Origin: Phytomonospora endophytica
GTDB lineage: Bacteria; Actinomycetota; Actinomycetes; Mycobacteriales; Micromonosporaceae
Assembly (NCBI RefSeq): GCF_014202425.1
Contig: NZ_JACHGT010000020.1
Span: forward strand, 101,134 to 165,133
Length of the DNA stretch: 64,000 nucleotides
Direction of reading: 5' to 3'
Below the pieces are notes generated by a model. It saw nothing but the letters and a program-made list of their open reading frames with translations. It searched no databases and was not told where the DNA came from. Positions 52,587 through 61,670 of this stretch are shown here, one piece after another (within the stretch, counting starts at the first letter, position 1; every line of letters begins with the position of its first letter). The translations under genes and the position numbers were made by a program.

Positions 52587-53531
52587 TCAGGCCGCTTCGA
52601 GGCCCCCGTCGCGGGCCAGGTCGCGCAGACGCGCCAATGCCTGGATCTCCAGCTGGCGGATGCGCTCGCGGGACAGCGAGAAACGGTTCGCGACCTCCGT
52701 GAGCGAGTGCTCACGGCCGTCCTCAAGCCCGTACCGGGCCTTCACGATGCCCGCCGAACGGTCGTCCAAGTGGTTGAGCATGAGGTCGATGCGCTCGCGC
52801 TCAAGCCCGGCGATGACCACGTCCTCCGGCGAAGGCTCGTCGGAGTCGGCGACCAGGTCCCCCAGATTGGTGTCCCCGTCGTCACCGATCGGCGTGTCCA
52901 GCGAAACCGTGTCCTGGGACCAGCGGATCAGCTCGTTGACGCGTTCGACCGTCACACCCAGAGCCTGGGCGATCTGGTCGGGCTCCGGGTCCGCCCCGAG
53001 CTCGCGGGTGAGCTGCCTGGCCATGTTGCGCATGCGGTTGACGTCTTCGACCAAGTGCACCGGGAGGCGGACGGTGCGCTCCTGCTGGGCGATCGCCCGC
53101 GAGATGGCCTGCCGGATCCACCAGGTCGCGTAGGTCGAGAACTTGAACCCCCGCTGGTAGTCGAACTTCTCCACCGCGCGCACCAGGCCGGTGTTGCCCT
53201 CCTGGATCAGGTCCAGCATCGGCATACCGCTGCGCACGTACCGGCGGGCGATCGAGACCACCAGGCGCAGGTTCGCCTTGATGAACTGCTCCTTGGCCTT
53301 TTGGCCATCGAGCACAATGCGGTTAAGCTCGCTGGCGGTAGCCCCATCGGGAATCTGATCGTCAGCAAGGAGTCGTTGCGCGTACAAGCCCGCCTCGACC
53401 GCCCTGGCGAGGTCGACCTCTCCGGCCGCGTCGAGCAGCGGGGTCTTCGAGATCTCGTGCAGGTACACGCCGACCAGGTCGCGCTCTTCCGCGACCTCGT
53501 CAGTACGGATACTCTTCGTCGCCGTGTCCAC
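52587..53531 (-). CDS. Primary-like RNA polymerase sigma factor (SigB/HrdB class)
   Basis: A 314-residue group 2 sigma-70. Region 1.2 is DLVGVYLHEISKTPLLDAAG, region 2 has LVVSIARRYVRSGMPMLDLI, then FDYQRGFKFSTYATWWIRQA (2.3-2.4), region 3 is RLPVHLVEDVNRMRNMARQL and region 4 ends SLSRERIRQLEIQALARLRD. It lacks the long acidic N-terminus of HrdB, so it is close to mycobacterial SigB or an HrdA/D-type alternative. GTG 53531 has GGAGGA nine bases upstream. It guides polymerase to TTGACA/TATAAT-like promoters, probably in stationary phase or stress. Confidence 0.92.
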   Translation of the reverse strand: MDTATKSIRTDEVAEERDLVGVYLHEISKTPLLDAAGEVDLARAVEAGLYAQRLLADDQIPDGATASELNRIVLDGQKAKEQFIKANLRLVVSIARRYVRSGMPMLDLIQEGNTGLVRAVEKFDYQRGFKFSTYATWWIRQAISRAIAQQERTVRLPVHLVEDVNRMRNMARQLTRELGADPEPDQIAQALGVTVERVNELIRWSQDTVSLDTPIGDDGDTNLGDLVADSDEPSPEDVVIAGLERERIDLMLNHLDDRSAGIVKARYGLEDGREHSLTEVANRFSLSRERIRQLEIQALARLRDLARDGGLEAA

Positions 53532-53847
53532 GCTCAAGGGTCCTCCAACCTCGTTCGTCCCCCATCGCACCGGTGGTGCCATCATCACAACAGATGGGCC
53601 GGGGCGTTGATTCCGTCCACAGGGCGAATGCTGCATGTCCTGCATCACTCGTTACCTGATATTGACGTTCTTGAGACGCACCACGGATGCCTTCGTGACG
53701 ACGATGCGGCGCTCGTCACTCTCATACCCGTCGTGGATCTCTTCTACCTACAGCTACACGCGTTATCTCGGGAAAAGGTTGAGTGTCCACCCGATCGAGG
53801 TGACGCTCACTGCCTATGACCTCCGCCACTCCTCCCCGTTCAAGCCC
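53532..53847. other. 316-bp spacer upstream of the sigma factor gene
   Basis: It lies between the sigma gene and the RpiR gene, both read leftward. It should hold the sigma promoter, but I find no -10/-35 pair that I trust. A repeated CTGCAT motif near 53627-53646 is the only pattern noted. No gene is supported on either strand. Confidence 0.5.
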
Positions 53848-54747
53848 TCATCTCGACGACCGGCGCCGGTCCCGAACGGCCGCCGCGGTCGCCGCCAAGG
53901 CGTCGGCCGCGCGTTGCCGGCCGCGTGCGGCCAGCCCCACGAAGAGGCAGTCGATGACCGTCAACTGGGCGATACGGCTCGCCGTGGCGCCCGACCGGTA
54001 TGTGGTCTCCCCCGCAGCCGTGGTCAGGACGTGATCGACGACACCCGAAACCGTCGACCGCGGGAAGTTCGTGAGGGCCACCGTCGTCACGCCGCGCTCC
54101 GCGGCCAGACGCAGCACATCGACGATGTCGTGCGTCTCGCCGGTGTGCGTGATCCCGAAGGCGACATCGCCCGGCTTGAGCAGCGCCGCGCCCGTCAGGG
54201 CGGAGTGCACGTCGGTCCAGCAGTTGGCGGTGCGGGCGATCCGGTGCAGCTTCTGATGGAAGTCGGCGGCGACGAAACCCGAGGCCCCGACACCGAACAC
54301 GTCGACCCGCCCGGCCGTGGCCAGCGCGTCGACGACCTTCGTGCACACCTCGGGATCGAGCTGCTCGACCGTGTCGGAAACGGCCCGCGTGTCATGGAAA
54401 CCGATGGTCGCGATGATGCGCGGCATGTCCGCACCGGCCGGAATGTCCCCGCCCACGACCTTCGGGTCGGGCGTCGAAGGCCTGCGCGCGACCGCCTCTG
54501 CGGCCCGCAGACGCAACTGGCGGTGGCCGGAAAGCCCGATCGAACGGCAGAAGCGGATGACCGTCGCCTCGGAAGTGTGCGCGGCGGCCGCCAGATCGGT
54601 GATCGTGTACGTCGCCAGCGCCGCCGGATCACCCAGGATCGTGGTGGCGACCCGCTGCTCGGCCTTGGGCAGTGAGGGGAGCACGCCGCGGATCTGCGCG
54701 ATGAGATCCACGGTGGGAGCGCTCACCCTACTGTCTTGTTTCGCCAC
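53848..54747 (-). CDS. MurR/RpiR family sugar-phosphate-responsive regulator
   Basis: A protein of about 299 residues with an N-terminal RpiR helix-turn-helix ([19 protein letters not shown], then [20 protein letters not shown]) and a C-terminal SIS domain ([19 protein letters not shown], then [19 protein letters not shown]) that binds a phosphosugar. Such regulators often control N-acetylmuramate or ribose catabolism. The start is uncertain: GTG 54747 fits family length but no clear ribosome binding site precedes it, and TTG 54774 is also in frame. A TTGAC/GTCAA palindrome (54768-54784) lies next to it. Confidence 0.85.
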   Translation of the reverse strand: MAKQDSRVSAPTVDLIAQIRGVLPSLPKAEQRVATTILGDPAALATYTITDLAAAAHTSEATVIRFCRSIGLSGHRQLRLRAAEAVARRPSTPDPKVVGGDIPAGADMPRIIATIGFHDTRAVSDTVEQLDPEVCTKVVDALATAGRVDVFGVGASGFVAADFHQKLHRIARTANCWTDVHSALTGAALLKPGDVAFGITHTGETHDIVDVLRLAAERGVTTVALTNFPRSTVSGVVDHVLTTAAGETTYRSGATASRIAQLTVIDCLFVGLAARGRQRAADALAATAAAVRDRRRSSR

Positions 54748-54836
54748 ACGGAGGACGTTACGGCCATTTGACAACCGTGGTCAACTCGGCCGAAGGTGTC
54801 GGGCGGGCGACCGGAACGGGTCGTATTCTCGACGAC

Positions 54837-55445
54837 GTGACGGATCTCTTGGTGTGGATCGACTGTGAAATGACCGGCCTCGACCTGGGCGGAGACACCC
54901 CCGACGCCCTCATCGAGGTCGCGGCCCTGGTGACCGACCCCGACCTCAACGTCCTCGGCGAAGGCGTCGACGTCGTCATCCACGCCGGCGACGAGGAACT
55001 GGAGCGCATGCTCCCCGTCGTACAGGAGATGCACGCCAAGTCAGGGCTCACCGAGGAGGTGCGCGCCTCGACGGTCACCGTCGCCGAAGCCGAACGGCTC
55101 GTCCTCGACTACATCCGCGAGTGGGTGCCCGACCCCCGCACCGCACCCCTGTGCGGCAACTCCATCGCCACCGACCGCGGCTTCATCGCCCGCGACATGC
55201 CCGAACTGCACGAACACCTCCACTACCGCATGATCGACGTGTCCTCGGTCAAGGAACTGACCCGCCGCTGGTATCCGCGCGTCTACTTCAGCCAGCCCCA
55301 GAAGGGCCTCGCGCACCGGGCGCTCGCCGACATCCGCGACAGCATCCGCGAACTGGAGTACTACCGGCGCGCGGTCTTCGTCCCGCAGCCCGGCCCCGAC
55401 AGCGAGACCGCCCGCGCGATCGCCGAGGACCTCGGCGTGGAGTAG
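54837..55445 (+). CDS. orn: Oligoribonuclease
   Basis: A 202-residue DEDDh 3'-5' exonuclease that degrades two- to five-nucleotide RNAs, the essential last step of mRNA decay and of pGpG removal. Metal-binding residues are seen in [10 protein letters not shown] (D, E), ATDRGFI (D) and [12 protein letters not shown] (H and D). The GTG at 54837 follows TATTCT (54824-54829) by seven bases, so the mRNA is probably leaderless; the start at 54768 would add a poorly conserved tail. It is divergent from the RpiR gene. In mycobacteria orn is also near tRNA-His, as here. Confidence 0.95.
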   Translation: MTDLLVWIDCEMTGLDLGGDTPDALIEVAALVTDPDLNVLGEGVDVVIHAGDEELERMLPVVQEMHAKSGLTEEVRASTVTVAEAERLVLDYIREWVPDPRTAPLCGNSIATDRGFIARDMPELHEHLHYRMIDVSSVKELTRRWYPRVYFSQPQKGLAHRALADIRDSIRELEYYRRAVFVPQPGPDSETARAIAEDLGVE

Positions 55446-55496
55446 AAGCCCACCGCACAAGGATTCGCGCACTGTCCACATGGGTATCCCGAGCCC

Positions 55497-55850
55497 ATGG
55501 GTATCGGAGCCGCAATCTTTCTCATCGTGCTCGGCGCGATCCTGTCGTTCGCCGTGGAGTGGGAACTCTCCTGGCTGAACCTGCAGGCCGCCGGGCTCAT
55601 CCTGATGGCAGCCGGCGCACTCTGGCTGGTCATCTTCTTCCGCGTGTGGAACAAGCGCCGGGCAGCCCAGCGCCAACGCCGCACCATCATCGAGGAACGC
55701 CACGTCCCCCGGACCGTCATCGACGAGGAGCACGTGCCGCGCACGGTCGTCGAGGAACGTCACGTCGCCCGCGGCGACTACGACGACCGCCAGGCGGAAC
55801 CTCCCGCCAGGGAACGCAGGCGCGTCATCCGGCGAGGTGAGCGCGCATGA
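55497..55850 (+). CDS. Small membrane protein with HVPRT repeats (DUF6458-like)
   Basis: A 117-residue protein: two membrane helices (about 4-20 and 29-49) and a basic C-terminus in which a 10-residue unit repeats three times (residues 65-94: IIEERHVPRT, VIDEEHVPRT, VVEERHVARG). The helical hairpin resembles DUF6458 proteins of actinomycetes. The repeat is charged and would be cytoplasmic. It overlaps the next small membrane gene (ATGA). Function unknown. Confidence 0.75.
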   Translation: MGIGAAIFLIVLGAILSFAVEWELSWLNLQAAGLILMAAGALWLVIFFRVWNKRRAAQRQRRTIIEERHVPRTVIDEEHVPRTVVEERHVARGDYDDRQAEPPARERRRVIRRGERA

Positions 55851-56032
55851 TGGCCATCGTCGCCGCGGTCCTCTTCGGGTTCGCGCTCATCTTCCAGCTC
55901 GCCGATTTCAGTCTCGACATCATCACCGCGAGCGTGCTCACGACGGCCGGACTGCTGTTCGTGGCCCTGCACCTCGCCGGTGTGCCGAAGGCCGGCTGGC
56001 GGGGCCGCGGGTCCTGGCGCCGGCGCAGGTGA
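55847..56032 (+). CDS. Two-helix small membrane protein
   Basis: A 61-residue protein with two membrane helices (AIVAAVLFGFALIFQLADFS and ITASVLTTAGLLFVALHLAG) and a short Arg-rich tail (WRGRGSWRRRR). It begins in the stop of the upstream gene, so the two are co-translated and could form a complex. No family function is known. Confidence 0.75.
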   Translation: MMAIVAAVLFGFALIFQLADFSLDIITASVLTTAGLLFVALHLAGVPKAGWRGRGSWRRRR

Positions 56033-56210
56033 GGGAGTGACGGGACGGGCCCCGGAGCCCGTCCCGGCCTCCGTTCCGGCCTGACGACACCGTTTCACCA
56101 CGAAACGGAACGAGTCGTCACGCCTGGCAGTTCAGGGGAAACCCGGATGGCGAGCCGCACGATCATCGGGAAAGATGCGTGCTGTTCACTATTTTTCCGG
56201 GGAGTCGAAC

Positions 56211-57401
56211 GTGCTCAAGGAGCAGATCACCAGAGGTCTCGACTGGATCGACTACGCCCGGCGTGGTCCGTCCGATGAGGACCGTCCGAGGATGCTGCGC
56301 ATCGTCTACCGCTGGTGGCTGGTGGCGTTCGCCCTGAAGATCCTCGGCTCGACCTGGGACGTGTCGTGGCACTTCAAGTGGCTGCGCGACGACCTGGCGC
56401 CGCCGCACATGCTGAACACGATCGGCACCATCATGGTCGTGGTCCTGGTGACCTGCCACACGTACACCGGTTTCGGCGTGGACAAGGTCTCGCTGCGGCT
56501 GATGCAGCTCGGGACCGCGGTGTTCCTGGTGTCCATCCCCATCGACGTGATCAACCACGCCGTCAACGGCCTCGACATCACGGCGTGGTCCTTCTCGCAC
56601 GCAGGGCTGTACGTCGGGACGGCGATCATGATCGTCGGCGCCCTGCGCGCCTACTGGCTCTTCGGGCCGAAGGAGTGGATGGCCGAGCGCCGGTTCACCA
56701 TCGCCGCGCTGTGGTTCGCGTTCTTCGAGAACACGCTGTTCCCCAACCAGCACCAGGAGTACGGCGTCCTGTCGATCGCGGCCTACCTGCGGGGCGCCCC
56801 GTACGCCGAGCCGGAGCTGCGCAGCTTCGCCGCCGAACAGCTGGGCATGCCCCTCGGTGAGAAGTCGTTCATCGCGTTCGCGCTGCCGATCCCGAACTGG
56901 GTGTACCTCGCCTGGGCCGTCGGTGTCGGCATGATCGCGCTGGTCATCGCCCGGAAGATGGTCGGGCTGCGGTTCACCGCGACGGCCGTCGCCGGTGCCT
57001 ATGTCGCCTACCGCTGCGTCGCCTGGGGACTGCTCACGGCGGCGGACTTTCCCCCGTCGGCCGTCCCGTTCATGCTCCTCGGCGGCGCACTCGCGATCGA
57101 CCTGGTCATGTTCCGGCCCCTGCCCTGGTGGACCGAGGCGATCGCCGGCGGAGTCCTCGCCGCCGGACTGACCGGGATCACCCTGTGGATCCAGGGGCAG
57201 CTGCTTGAGGCGCCCCCGGTCGACTTCGGGAACTGGTACGGCGGCGCCTCGATCTGGTACGGCGCCGCGGGCCTCGCGGCCATGTGGATGATCGTGAACG
57301 CGCTGGCCCGCTCGGGCGCCTGGGCCCGCCACATGCGGCCCAGCGCCTTCCGGCCACCGCGCTTCCCGCTACTCAAAAACCCGGTGGCGGCGAGTGGTTG
57401 A
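56211..57401 (+). CDS. Polytopic membrane protein of unknown function
   Basis: A 396-residue protein with about nine hydrophobic helices. His and Asp residues recur at helix ends (STWDVSWHFKWLRDD, IDVINHAVNGLDITAW, FSHAGLYVG, NQHQEYG), a pattern of metal or quinone ligands, but no known enzyme family is recognisable. The GTG at 56211 has GGGGAG six bases upstream; an ATG at 56175 lacks a site. It stands alone before tRNA-His, with an 8-bp hairpin GTCGCCGC/GCGGCGAC at 57421-57440 after it. Confidence 0.7.
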   Translation: MLKEQITRGLDWIDYARRGPSDEDRPRMLRIVYRWWLVAFALKILGSTWDVSWHFKWLRDDLAPPHMLNTIGTIMVVVLVTCHTYTGFGVDKVSLRLMQLGTAVFLVSIPIDVINHAVNGLDITAWSFSHAGLYVGTAIMIVGALRAYWLFGPKEWMAERRFTIAALWFAFFENTLFPNQHQEYGVLSIAAYLRGAPYAEPELRSFAAEQLGMPLGEKSFIAFALPIPNWVYLAWAVGVGMIALVIARKMVGLRFTATAVAGAYVAYRCVAWGLLTAADFPPSAVPFMLLGGALAIDLVMFRPLPWWTEAIAGGVLAAGLTGITLWIQGQLLEAPPVDFGNWYGGASIWYGAAGLAAMWMIVNALARSGAWARHMRPSAFRPPRFPLLKNPVAASG

Positions 57402-57443
57402 GGTACCGCTATGATTGGGCGTCGCCGCTGATGCGGCGACGAT

Positions 57444-57520
57444 GGTGGGTGTAGCTCAGCTGGTAGAGCGCCTGGTTGTGGTCCATGAGGTCGCGGGTTC
57501 GAGCCCCGTCACTCACCCCA
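57444..57520 (+). tRNA. tRNA-His (GUG)
   Basis: A cloverleaf with acceptor GTGGGTG/CACTCAC, the His-specific extra G at -1 (57444) opposite C73 (57517), anticodon loop TTGTGGT (GTG), T-loop TTCGAGC and encoded CCA (57518-57520). The anticodon stem CCTGG/CCATG has a C28-U42 mismatch, which is unusual. The terminator follows directly. Confidence 0.95.
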
Positions 57521-57526
57521 TCTGAG

Positions 57527-57569
57527 AACGGCCCCTGAGCTGCGGCAACGCAGCGCGGGGGCCGTTTTT
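57527..57569 (+). terminator. Terminator after tRNA-His
   Basis: Arms AACGGCCCC (57527-57535) and GGGGCCGTT (57558-57566) around a nested CTGCG/CGCAG stem, followed by T-rich CGTTTTT (57563-57569). Confidence 0.92.
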
Positions 57570-57582
57570 CGCAGGTCGGCCT

Positions 57583-58791
57583 CTAACGCGGCTCTCCCAG
57601 CCTCCCCCGCAAGAACTCCCGCTCCGCCCCGTTCCCCGCCAGCGCGATCGCGCGGCGGTACTCCGCCGCCGCCGCCGGCCCGTCGCCCAGCCGTCGCAAG
57701 AGGTCGGCGCGGACCGCGTGGAAGACGTGATGCCCGTCCAGTGGGAGCACGTCCACGAGCTCCAGCCCCGCCCCGGGTCCGTCGACCTCCGCGACGGCCA
57801 CGGCTCTGTGCAGGCTCACGATCGGGCTCGGTGCGATTGTCATCAGCTGGTCGTACAGCGCCACGATCTGCCGCCAGTCGGTGGCCGCGGGGGTGTCGGC
57901 GTCGGTGTGGACGGCGTTGATCGCCGCCTGCACCTGGTACGGCCCCGGCATGTCGCGCCGCAGGCAGGCGCGGACCAGGGCGTGGCCTTCGGCGATCATG
58001 GCGCGGTCCCATCGCGTCCTGTCCTGCTCGGCGAGGAGGACGGCGTGGCCTTCGCCGGTGGTGCGGGCCGCGCGCCTGGCGTCGACGAGGAGCATCAGCG
58101 CGAGCAGTCCGACGACTTCGGGCTCGTCGGGCATCAGCTCGACGAGCAGGCGCCCGAGTCGCACGGCCTCGTCGCACAGCCCTCCGCGCGTCAGGTCTTC
58201 GCCGGACGTCGCCGTGTGCCCTTCGGTGAAGACCAGGTAGACGACGGCGAGCACGGCGTCGAGCCGGTCGGGCAGGTCGGCGTCGCGCGGGACGCGGTAG
58301 GGGATGCGCGCGTCGCGGATCTTGCCCTTGGCGCGGACGAGGCGCTGCGCCATCGTCGGCTCCGGCACGAGGAAGGCGCGGGCGATCTCGCTCGTGGACA
58401 GGCCGCCGAGGAGCCGCAGGGTCAGGGCGACGCGTGCCTCCGCGGCGAGCGCGGGGTGGCAGCAGGTGAAGATCAGGCGGAGCCGGTCGTCGCGCACGGG
58501 TCCCTCCTCGCGGGGCTCGTCGGGGGCGTGGAGCAGGGCGGCCTCGGCGTGGCGCTCGGTGCGCGTCGACTCGCGGCGGACGCGGTCGATCGCCTTGTTG
58601 CGGGCCGTGGTGATGATCCAGCCCGCAGGGCTGGGTGGCGGTCCCGTCTCAAGCCATCGCCGGACCGCTTCGGTGAAGGCGTCCTGGACGGCCTCCTCGG
58701 CGACGTCGAGGTCACCGAAGCGGCCGGCCAGGACGGCCACCGCGCGCCCGTGTTCGGCGCGGAAGACGCCCGCGATGTCCTCGGGCGTCAT
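57583..58791 (-). CDS. ECF42-type sigma factor with TPR-like C-terminus
   Basis: A 402-residue ECF sigma: region 2 ([18 protein letters not shown], then [17 protein letters not shown]) at about 28-75, region 4 ([20 protein letters not shown] and [19 protein letters not shown]) near 125-170, and a C-terminal extension of about 200 residues with helical repeats that is typical of ECF42. It overlaps the stop of a DGPF/YCII gene by four bases (ATGA), and ECF42 factors are known to sit beside DGPF proteins. It has no anti-sigma; the C-terminus is thought to be regulatory. Confidence 0.92.
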   Translation of the reverse strand: MTPEDIAGVFRAEHGRAVAVLAGRFGDLDVAEEAVQDAFTEAVRRWLETGPPPSPAGWIITTARNKAIDRVRRESTRTERHAEAALLHAPDEPREEGPVRDDRLRLIFTCCHPALAAEARVALTLRLLGGLSTSEIARAFLVPEPTMAQRLVRAKGKIRDARIPYRVPRDADLPDRLDAVLAVVYLVFTEGHTATSGEDLTRGGLCDEAVRLGRLLVELMPDEPEVVGLLALMLLVDARRAARTTGEGHAVLLAEQDRTRWDRAMIAEGHALVRACLRRDMPGPYQVQAAINAVHTDADTPAATDWRQIVALYDQLMTIAPSPIVSLHRAVAVAEVDGPGAGLELVDVLPLDGHHVFHAVRADLLRRLGDGPAAAAEYRRAIALAGNGAEREFLRGRLGEPR

Positions 58792-59135
58792 TCGCTGGAC
58801 TGGAAGGGCCGTACCTCGATGGGCAGGCCGGTGATCTCGGCTTCGCGGCGGGCCCAGGCCAACACGGTGTCGAGCTCGGGCGCCTCGACGACGGTGAAGC
58901 CGCCGAGGTGCTCCTTGCCCTCGATGTAGGGCCCGTCGGTCATGACGACCTCGCCGCCGCGGGCGCGCAGGACCGTCGCGGTGGTCGACGGGTGCAGGCC
59001 GCCGCCGAACACCCAGCCGCCGGCGGCGGTGATCTCCTCGCCGAGTTCCCCGAGCTCGCGCATGACGCGCTCCAGAACCTCGGGTGACGGGACGGGGCCG
59101 TCGGGGTGGTACATGCTGATCAGGTACTGCGGCAT
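58788..59135 (-). CDS. YCII/DGPF family protein
   Basis: A 115-residue YciI-related protein. The DGPF motif is present as [20 protein letters not shown], with Tyr for the usual Phe. It opens with [10 protein letters not shown]. The family is thought to bind small molecules in dimers and to be a target of ECF42 sigma. A GGAGG site lies four bases before the ATG. It overlaps the aldehyde dehydrogenase gene by 16 bases and the sigma gene by four, so the three form one operon. Confidence 0.9.
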   Translation of the reverse strand: MPQYLISMYHPDGPVPSPEVLERVMRELGELGEEITAAGGWVFGGGLHPSTTATVLRARGGEVVMTDGPYIEGKEHLGGFTVVEAPELDTVLAWARREAEITGLPIEVRPFQSSE

Positions 59136-60604
59136 GGTTCCTCCAGGTGAGCGCTTCCTTCACCCTCTACACGAACGGGCCCGGCCGTTCTCGACACCCG
59201 CGCGAAACCTAACGTTCCCCCGCGCCCGTAGACCCGGCGCAGCACCCATTCGGCGAGGGGCAGCGCGAAGCGGCCGCGCTGGTACGTCGTGAGGTCGAAG
59301 GGCTGCCGGAAGCGTCGCACGACGGTCGCGCGCGGCACGGCGAACTCGCGCAGGCCGGCCTCGCCGTGGGTGCGGCCGAAGCCCGAGCCGCCGCGTCCGC
59401 CGAACGGCAGGCAGGGCTGCCCGGCGAATCCCAGCGACGAGTCGACCGACACCATGCCGCTGGTCAGGCGGGCGGCCGCGGCCCGGGCGGCCCTCCCGCC
59501 GTAGACGGCGGCACCGAGGCGGTAGGGGCCCGACTCGGCGCGGGCGACGGCGTCGTCGAGGTCGGCCGCGCGCAGGATCGGCAGCACCGGGCCGAATGTC
59601 TCCTCGGTGACGACGAGGGCGTCGTCGGGCACGTCGACGAGAATCGTCGGTGGCACATAGGGCGGCGTGATCGCCTCCAGGCCGCCGGTGAGGACGCGCG
59701 CGCCCCGGCCGACGGCGTCGGCGATGTGGCGGGTGATGACGTCCAGCTGCGCGGGGACGGTGATCGCACCCAGCTCCCCGTTCCGCGCGGCGGTGAGGCC
59801 TTCGGCCTTGGCGACGATGGCGCGCACGAAGTCGTCGTAGACCTCGTCGACGACGTAGGCGCGCTCGATGCCGACGCAGGCCTGCCCGGCGTTGAACATC
59901 GCGCCCCACAGCACCGAGGCCGCGGCATGCTCGACGTCGGCGCCGGCCGCGACGATCGCCGGGTCCTTCCCGCCGCACTCGGCGAGGACGGGCGTCAGCG
60001 TCGGCGCCGCCGCGGCGAGCACCTTCGCGGCGGTCGCGGTCGAGCCGGTGAAGGCGACCTTGTCGACACCGGAGGTGACCAGCGCGGCCCCGGCTTCGGG
60101 CCCGCCGTCGACGAACTGGACGAGCGGTGCCCCGCGCATCGCCTCGGTCGCCGTCTCGGTGAGGAGCCGGCCGACCTCGCCGGCGTGTTCGCTGGGCTTG
60201 AACAGCACGGCGTTCCCGGCGGCCAGCGCCGATCCGATCGAGGCCAGCGGGGTCAGGACGGGGAAGTTCCACGGCCCGATGACGCCGACGACGCCGTAGG
60301 GCAGCCAGTCGAGCTCGGGCCGCTGCTCGGGCGCCAGCCAGGTGCCCCGGACCCGGCGGCGCCGCAGGACACGGCGGGCGTGCCGGGCGGCCCAGCGCAG
60401 GTGCTCGACGGCGACGATGAGCTCGATCGTGGCGTCGGCGTCGGCCTTCCCGCCTTCGGCGCGCATCACGGCGCCGATCTCCGGGGAGCGCCGCCCGAGA
60501 ATCGCCGCCCAGCGCAGGAGCGCGTCGCGCCGGGCGTCGAAGCCGATCCGCCACCACCAGGCGGCGACGTCCCGAGCCCGCGCGAGTTCGACGGTCCCCA
60601 CCAT
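59120..60604 (-). CDS. Aldehyde dehydrogenase family protein
   Basis: A 494-residue NAD(P)-dependent aldehyde dehydrogenase. The catalytic Cys is C243 ([10 protein letters not shown]), the general base E209 (LAECGGKDP), cofactor loop FTGSTAT near 185-191 and the PWNFP pocket near 111-115. It resembles the class-3-like coniferyl/succinate-semialdehyde type without extra N-terminal helix. Its last 16 bases overlap the DGPF gene. The C-terminus beyond the usual fold is a non-conserved tail. It is the first gene of the ALDH-DGPF-sigma operon. Confidence 0.92.
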   Translation of the reverse strand: MVGTVELARARDVAAWWWRIGFDARRDALLRWAAILGRRSPEIGAVMRAEGGKADADATIELIVAVEHLRWAARHARRVLRRRRVRGTWLAPEQRPELDWLPYGVVGVIGPWNFPVLTPLASIGSALAAGNAVLFKPSEHAGEVGRLLTETATEAMRGAPLVQFVDGGPEAGAALVTSGVDKVAFTGSTATAAKVLAAAAPTLTPVLAECGGKDPAIVAAGADVEHAAASVLWGAMFNAGQACVGIERAYVVDEVYDDFVRAIVAKAEGLTAARNGELGAITVPAQLDVITRHIADAVGRGARVLTGGLEAITPPYVPPTILVDVPDDALVVTEETFGPVLPILRAADLDDAVARAESGPYRLGAAVYGGRAARAAAARLTSGMVSVDSSLGFAGQPCLPFGGRGGSGFGRTHGEAGLREFAVPRATVVRRFRQPFDLTTYQRGRFALPLAEWVLRRVYGRGGTLGFARVSRTAGPVRVEGEGSAHLEEPCRST

Positions 60605-60731
60605 GGCCGCTCCCGTCGTGTGCGTAGGTTTCCCACATTAGTGAGGCGCCGGGCGCTTGGTGCCGGTTCGTACCCAAGGCGGGGGTGCGTTCGGTGGATA
60701 CCCTGACCGCCCCGGGTGAGAGGAGTGGGCC

Positions 60732-61670
60732 GTGCCGCCGACGATCGTTCCGGTGCCGCCGCGCAGGATGCCGTCCGTGCGCCGCGTGCTCCTGATCACC
60801 CTCGGAGTGGACGTCGTCCTCGTGCCGCCGGCGGTGTGGATCACCGTCGAAAGTGGGCAGTGGACGCCGGTGATCGGTTTGCTCGCGTGGCATCTGATGC
60901 TGCCGCTCGTGCCGCGGCTCCAGCGGGCCGCGCGGCTCAACCTGGTGGAGCGCGTCGAGGTGTCGGGGGACCGCATCAGCGGCGTGACCGGCCGCGGCGC
61001 CGGGGCGGTGCTGGAGCGCTCGTCCGGCGAACTCGTGCGGATGCGGCGGGTCGGCGCGGGCCGGGTGCTGAAACTCGTCGGCGCGACGGGCGGCGAGTCG
61101 GGGCTGCTCCTCGTCCACGACGTCGACGTCGAGGCCCTGCGGCGGGCCCTGCGCGCGCACGGGTGGTCGTTCCAGGAAGGCGAGTACGGCGAGGTCCACG
61201 CGCCCGAGGAGACGTCGGTGGAAACCGTCGACCCGTCCGTACCCGCCGGGACGACGCTGGTGCTGCGCGAAGGCGTCGCCAAGATCGGCGCGCGTAGCCC
61301 GATCGCGTGGATCCTCATCGCGGCCGGCGTCCTGCCGGTCGTGCTCGGCGGGTTGTTCCTCGACCTCGACTCGCCGTTGTTCCAGCCGGTACTGCTGCTG
61401 CCGTGGACGGTGCTCCTGCTCGCCGCGTGGGTGGCCGTGGCGGTGATGGCGCAGGGCCGCGAGATCACCGTCCGGCCCGGATCGATCTCCTACCGGGCCG
61501 GGACGATCGCGCAGACCGTCGACCGGGGCCGAGTCCGCTCGGCACAGGTCGGGCCCAGGTACCTGCGGTTCACCGACGAGCAGGGCCGGCAGATCCTCTG
61601 GCTGCCCCTGAAGTGGCGGCGCGAGGAACTGCTGGACCTGCTGCGATCCCGCGACTGGCCGACGTACTGA
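60732..61670 (+). CDS. Membrane protein with PH-like domains, function unknown
   Basis: A 312-residue protein. A membrane hairpin (about 18-60) is followed by a beta-rich domain (VEVSGDRISGVTGRGAGAVL), a second membrane hairpin (about 195-242) and a C-terminal beta-rich segment (REITVRPGSISYRAGTIAQT). The repeats of hairpin plus beta domain recall bacterial PH-domain (bPH2/YdbT-like) membrane proteins. AGGAG precedes the GTG. No function can be assigned. It ends exactly where the convergent gene ends (61670/61671). Confidence 0.65.
   Translation: MPPTIVPVPPRRMPSVRRVLLITLGVDVVLVPPAVWITVESGQWTPVIGLLAWHLMLPLVPRLQRAARLNLVERVEVSGDRISGVTGRGAGAVLERSSGELVRMRRVGAGRVLKLVGATGGESGLLLVHDVDVEALRRALRAHGWSFQEGEYGEVHAPEETSVETVDPSVPAGTTLVLREGVAKIGARSPIAWILIAAGVLPVVLGGLFLDLDSPLFQPVLLLPWTVLLLAAWVAVAVMAQGREITVRPGSISYRAGTIAQTVDRGRVRSAQVGPRYLRFTDEQGRQILWLPLKWRREELLDLLRSRDWPTY

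Noticed and set aside
53635..53847. Short plus-strand gene upstream of the RpiR gene
   Set aside because: The frame runs on antisense through rpiR, has no ribosome binding site and its composition is not coding-like.
57421..57440. GTCGCCGC/GCGGCGAC hairpin as part of tRNA-His
   Set aside because: It ends four bases before the tRNA and is not needed for the cloverleaf; more likely the end of the upstream membrane gene's transcript.
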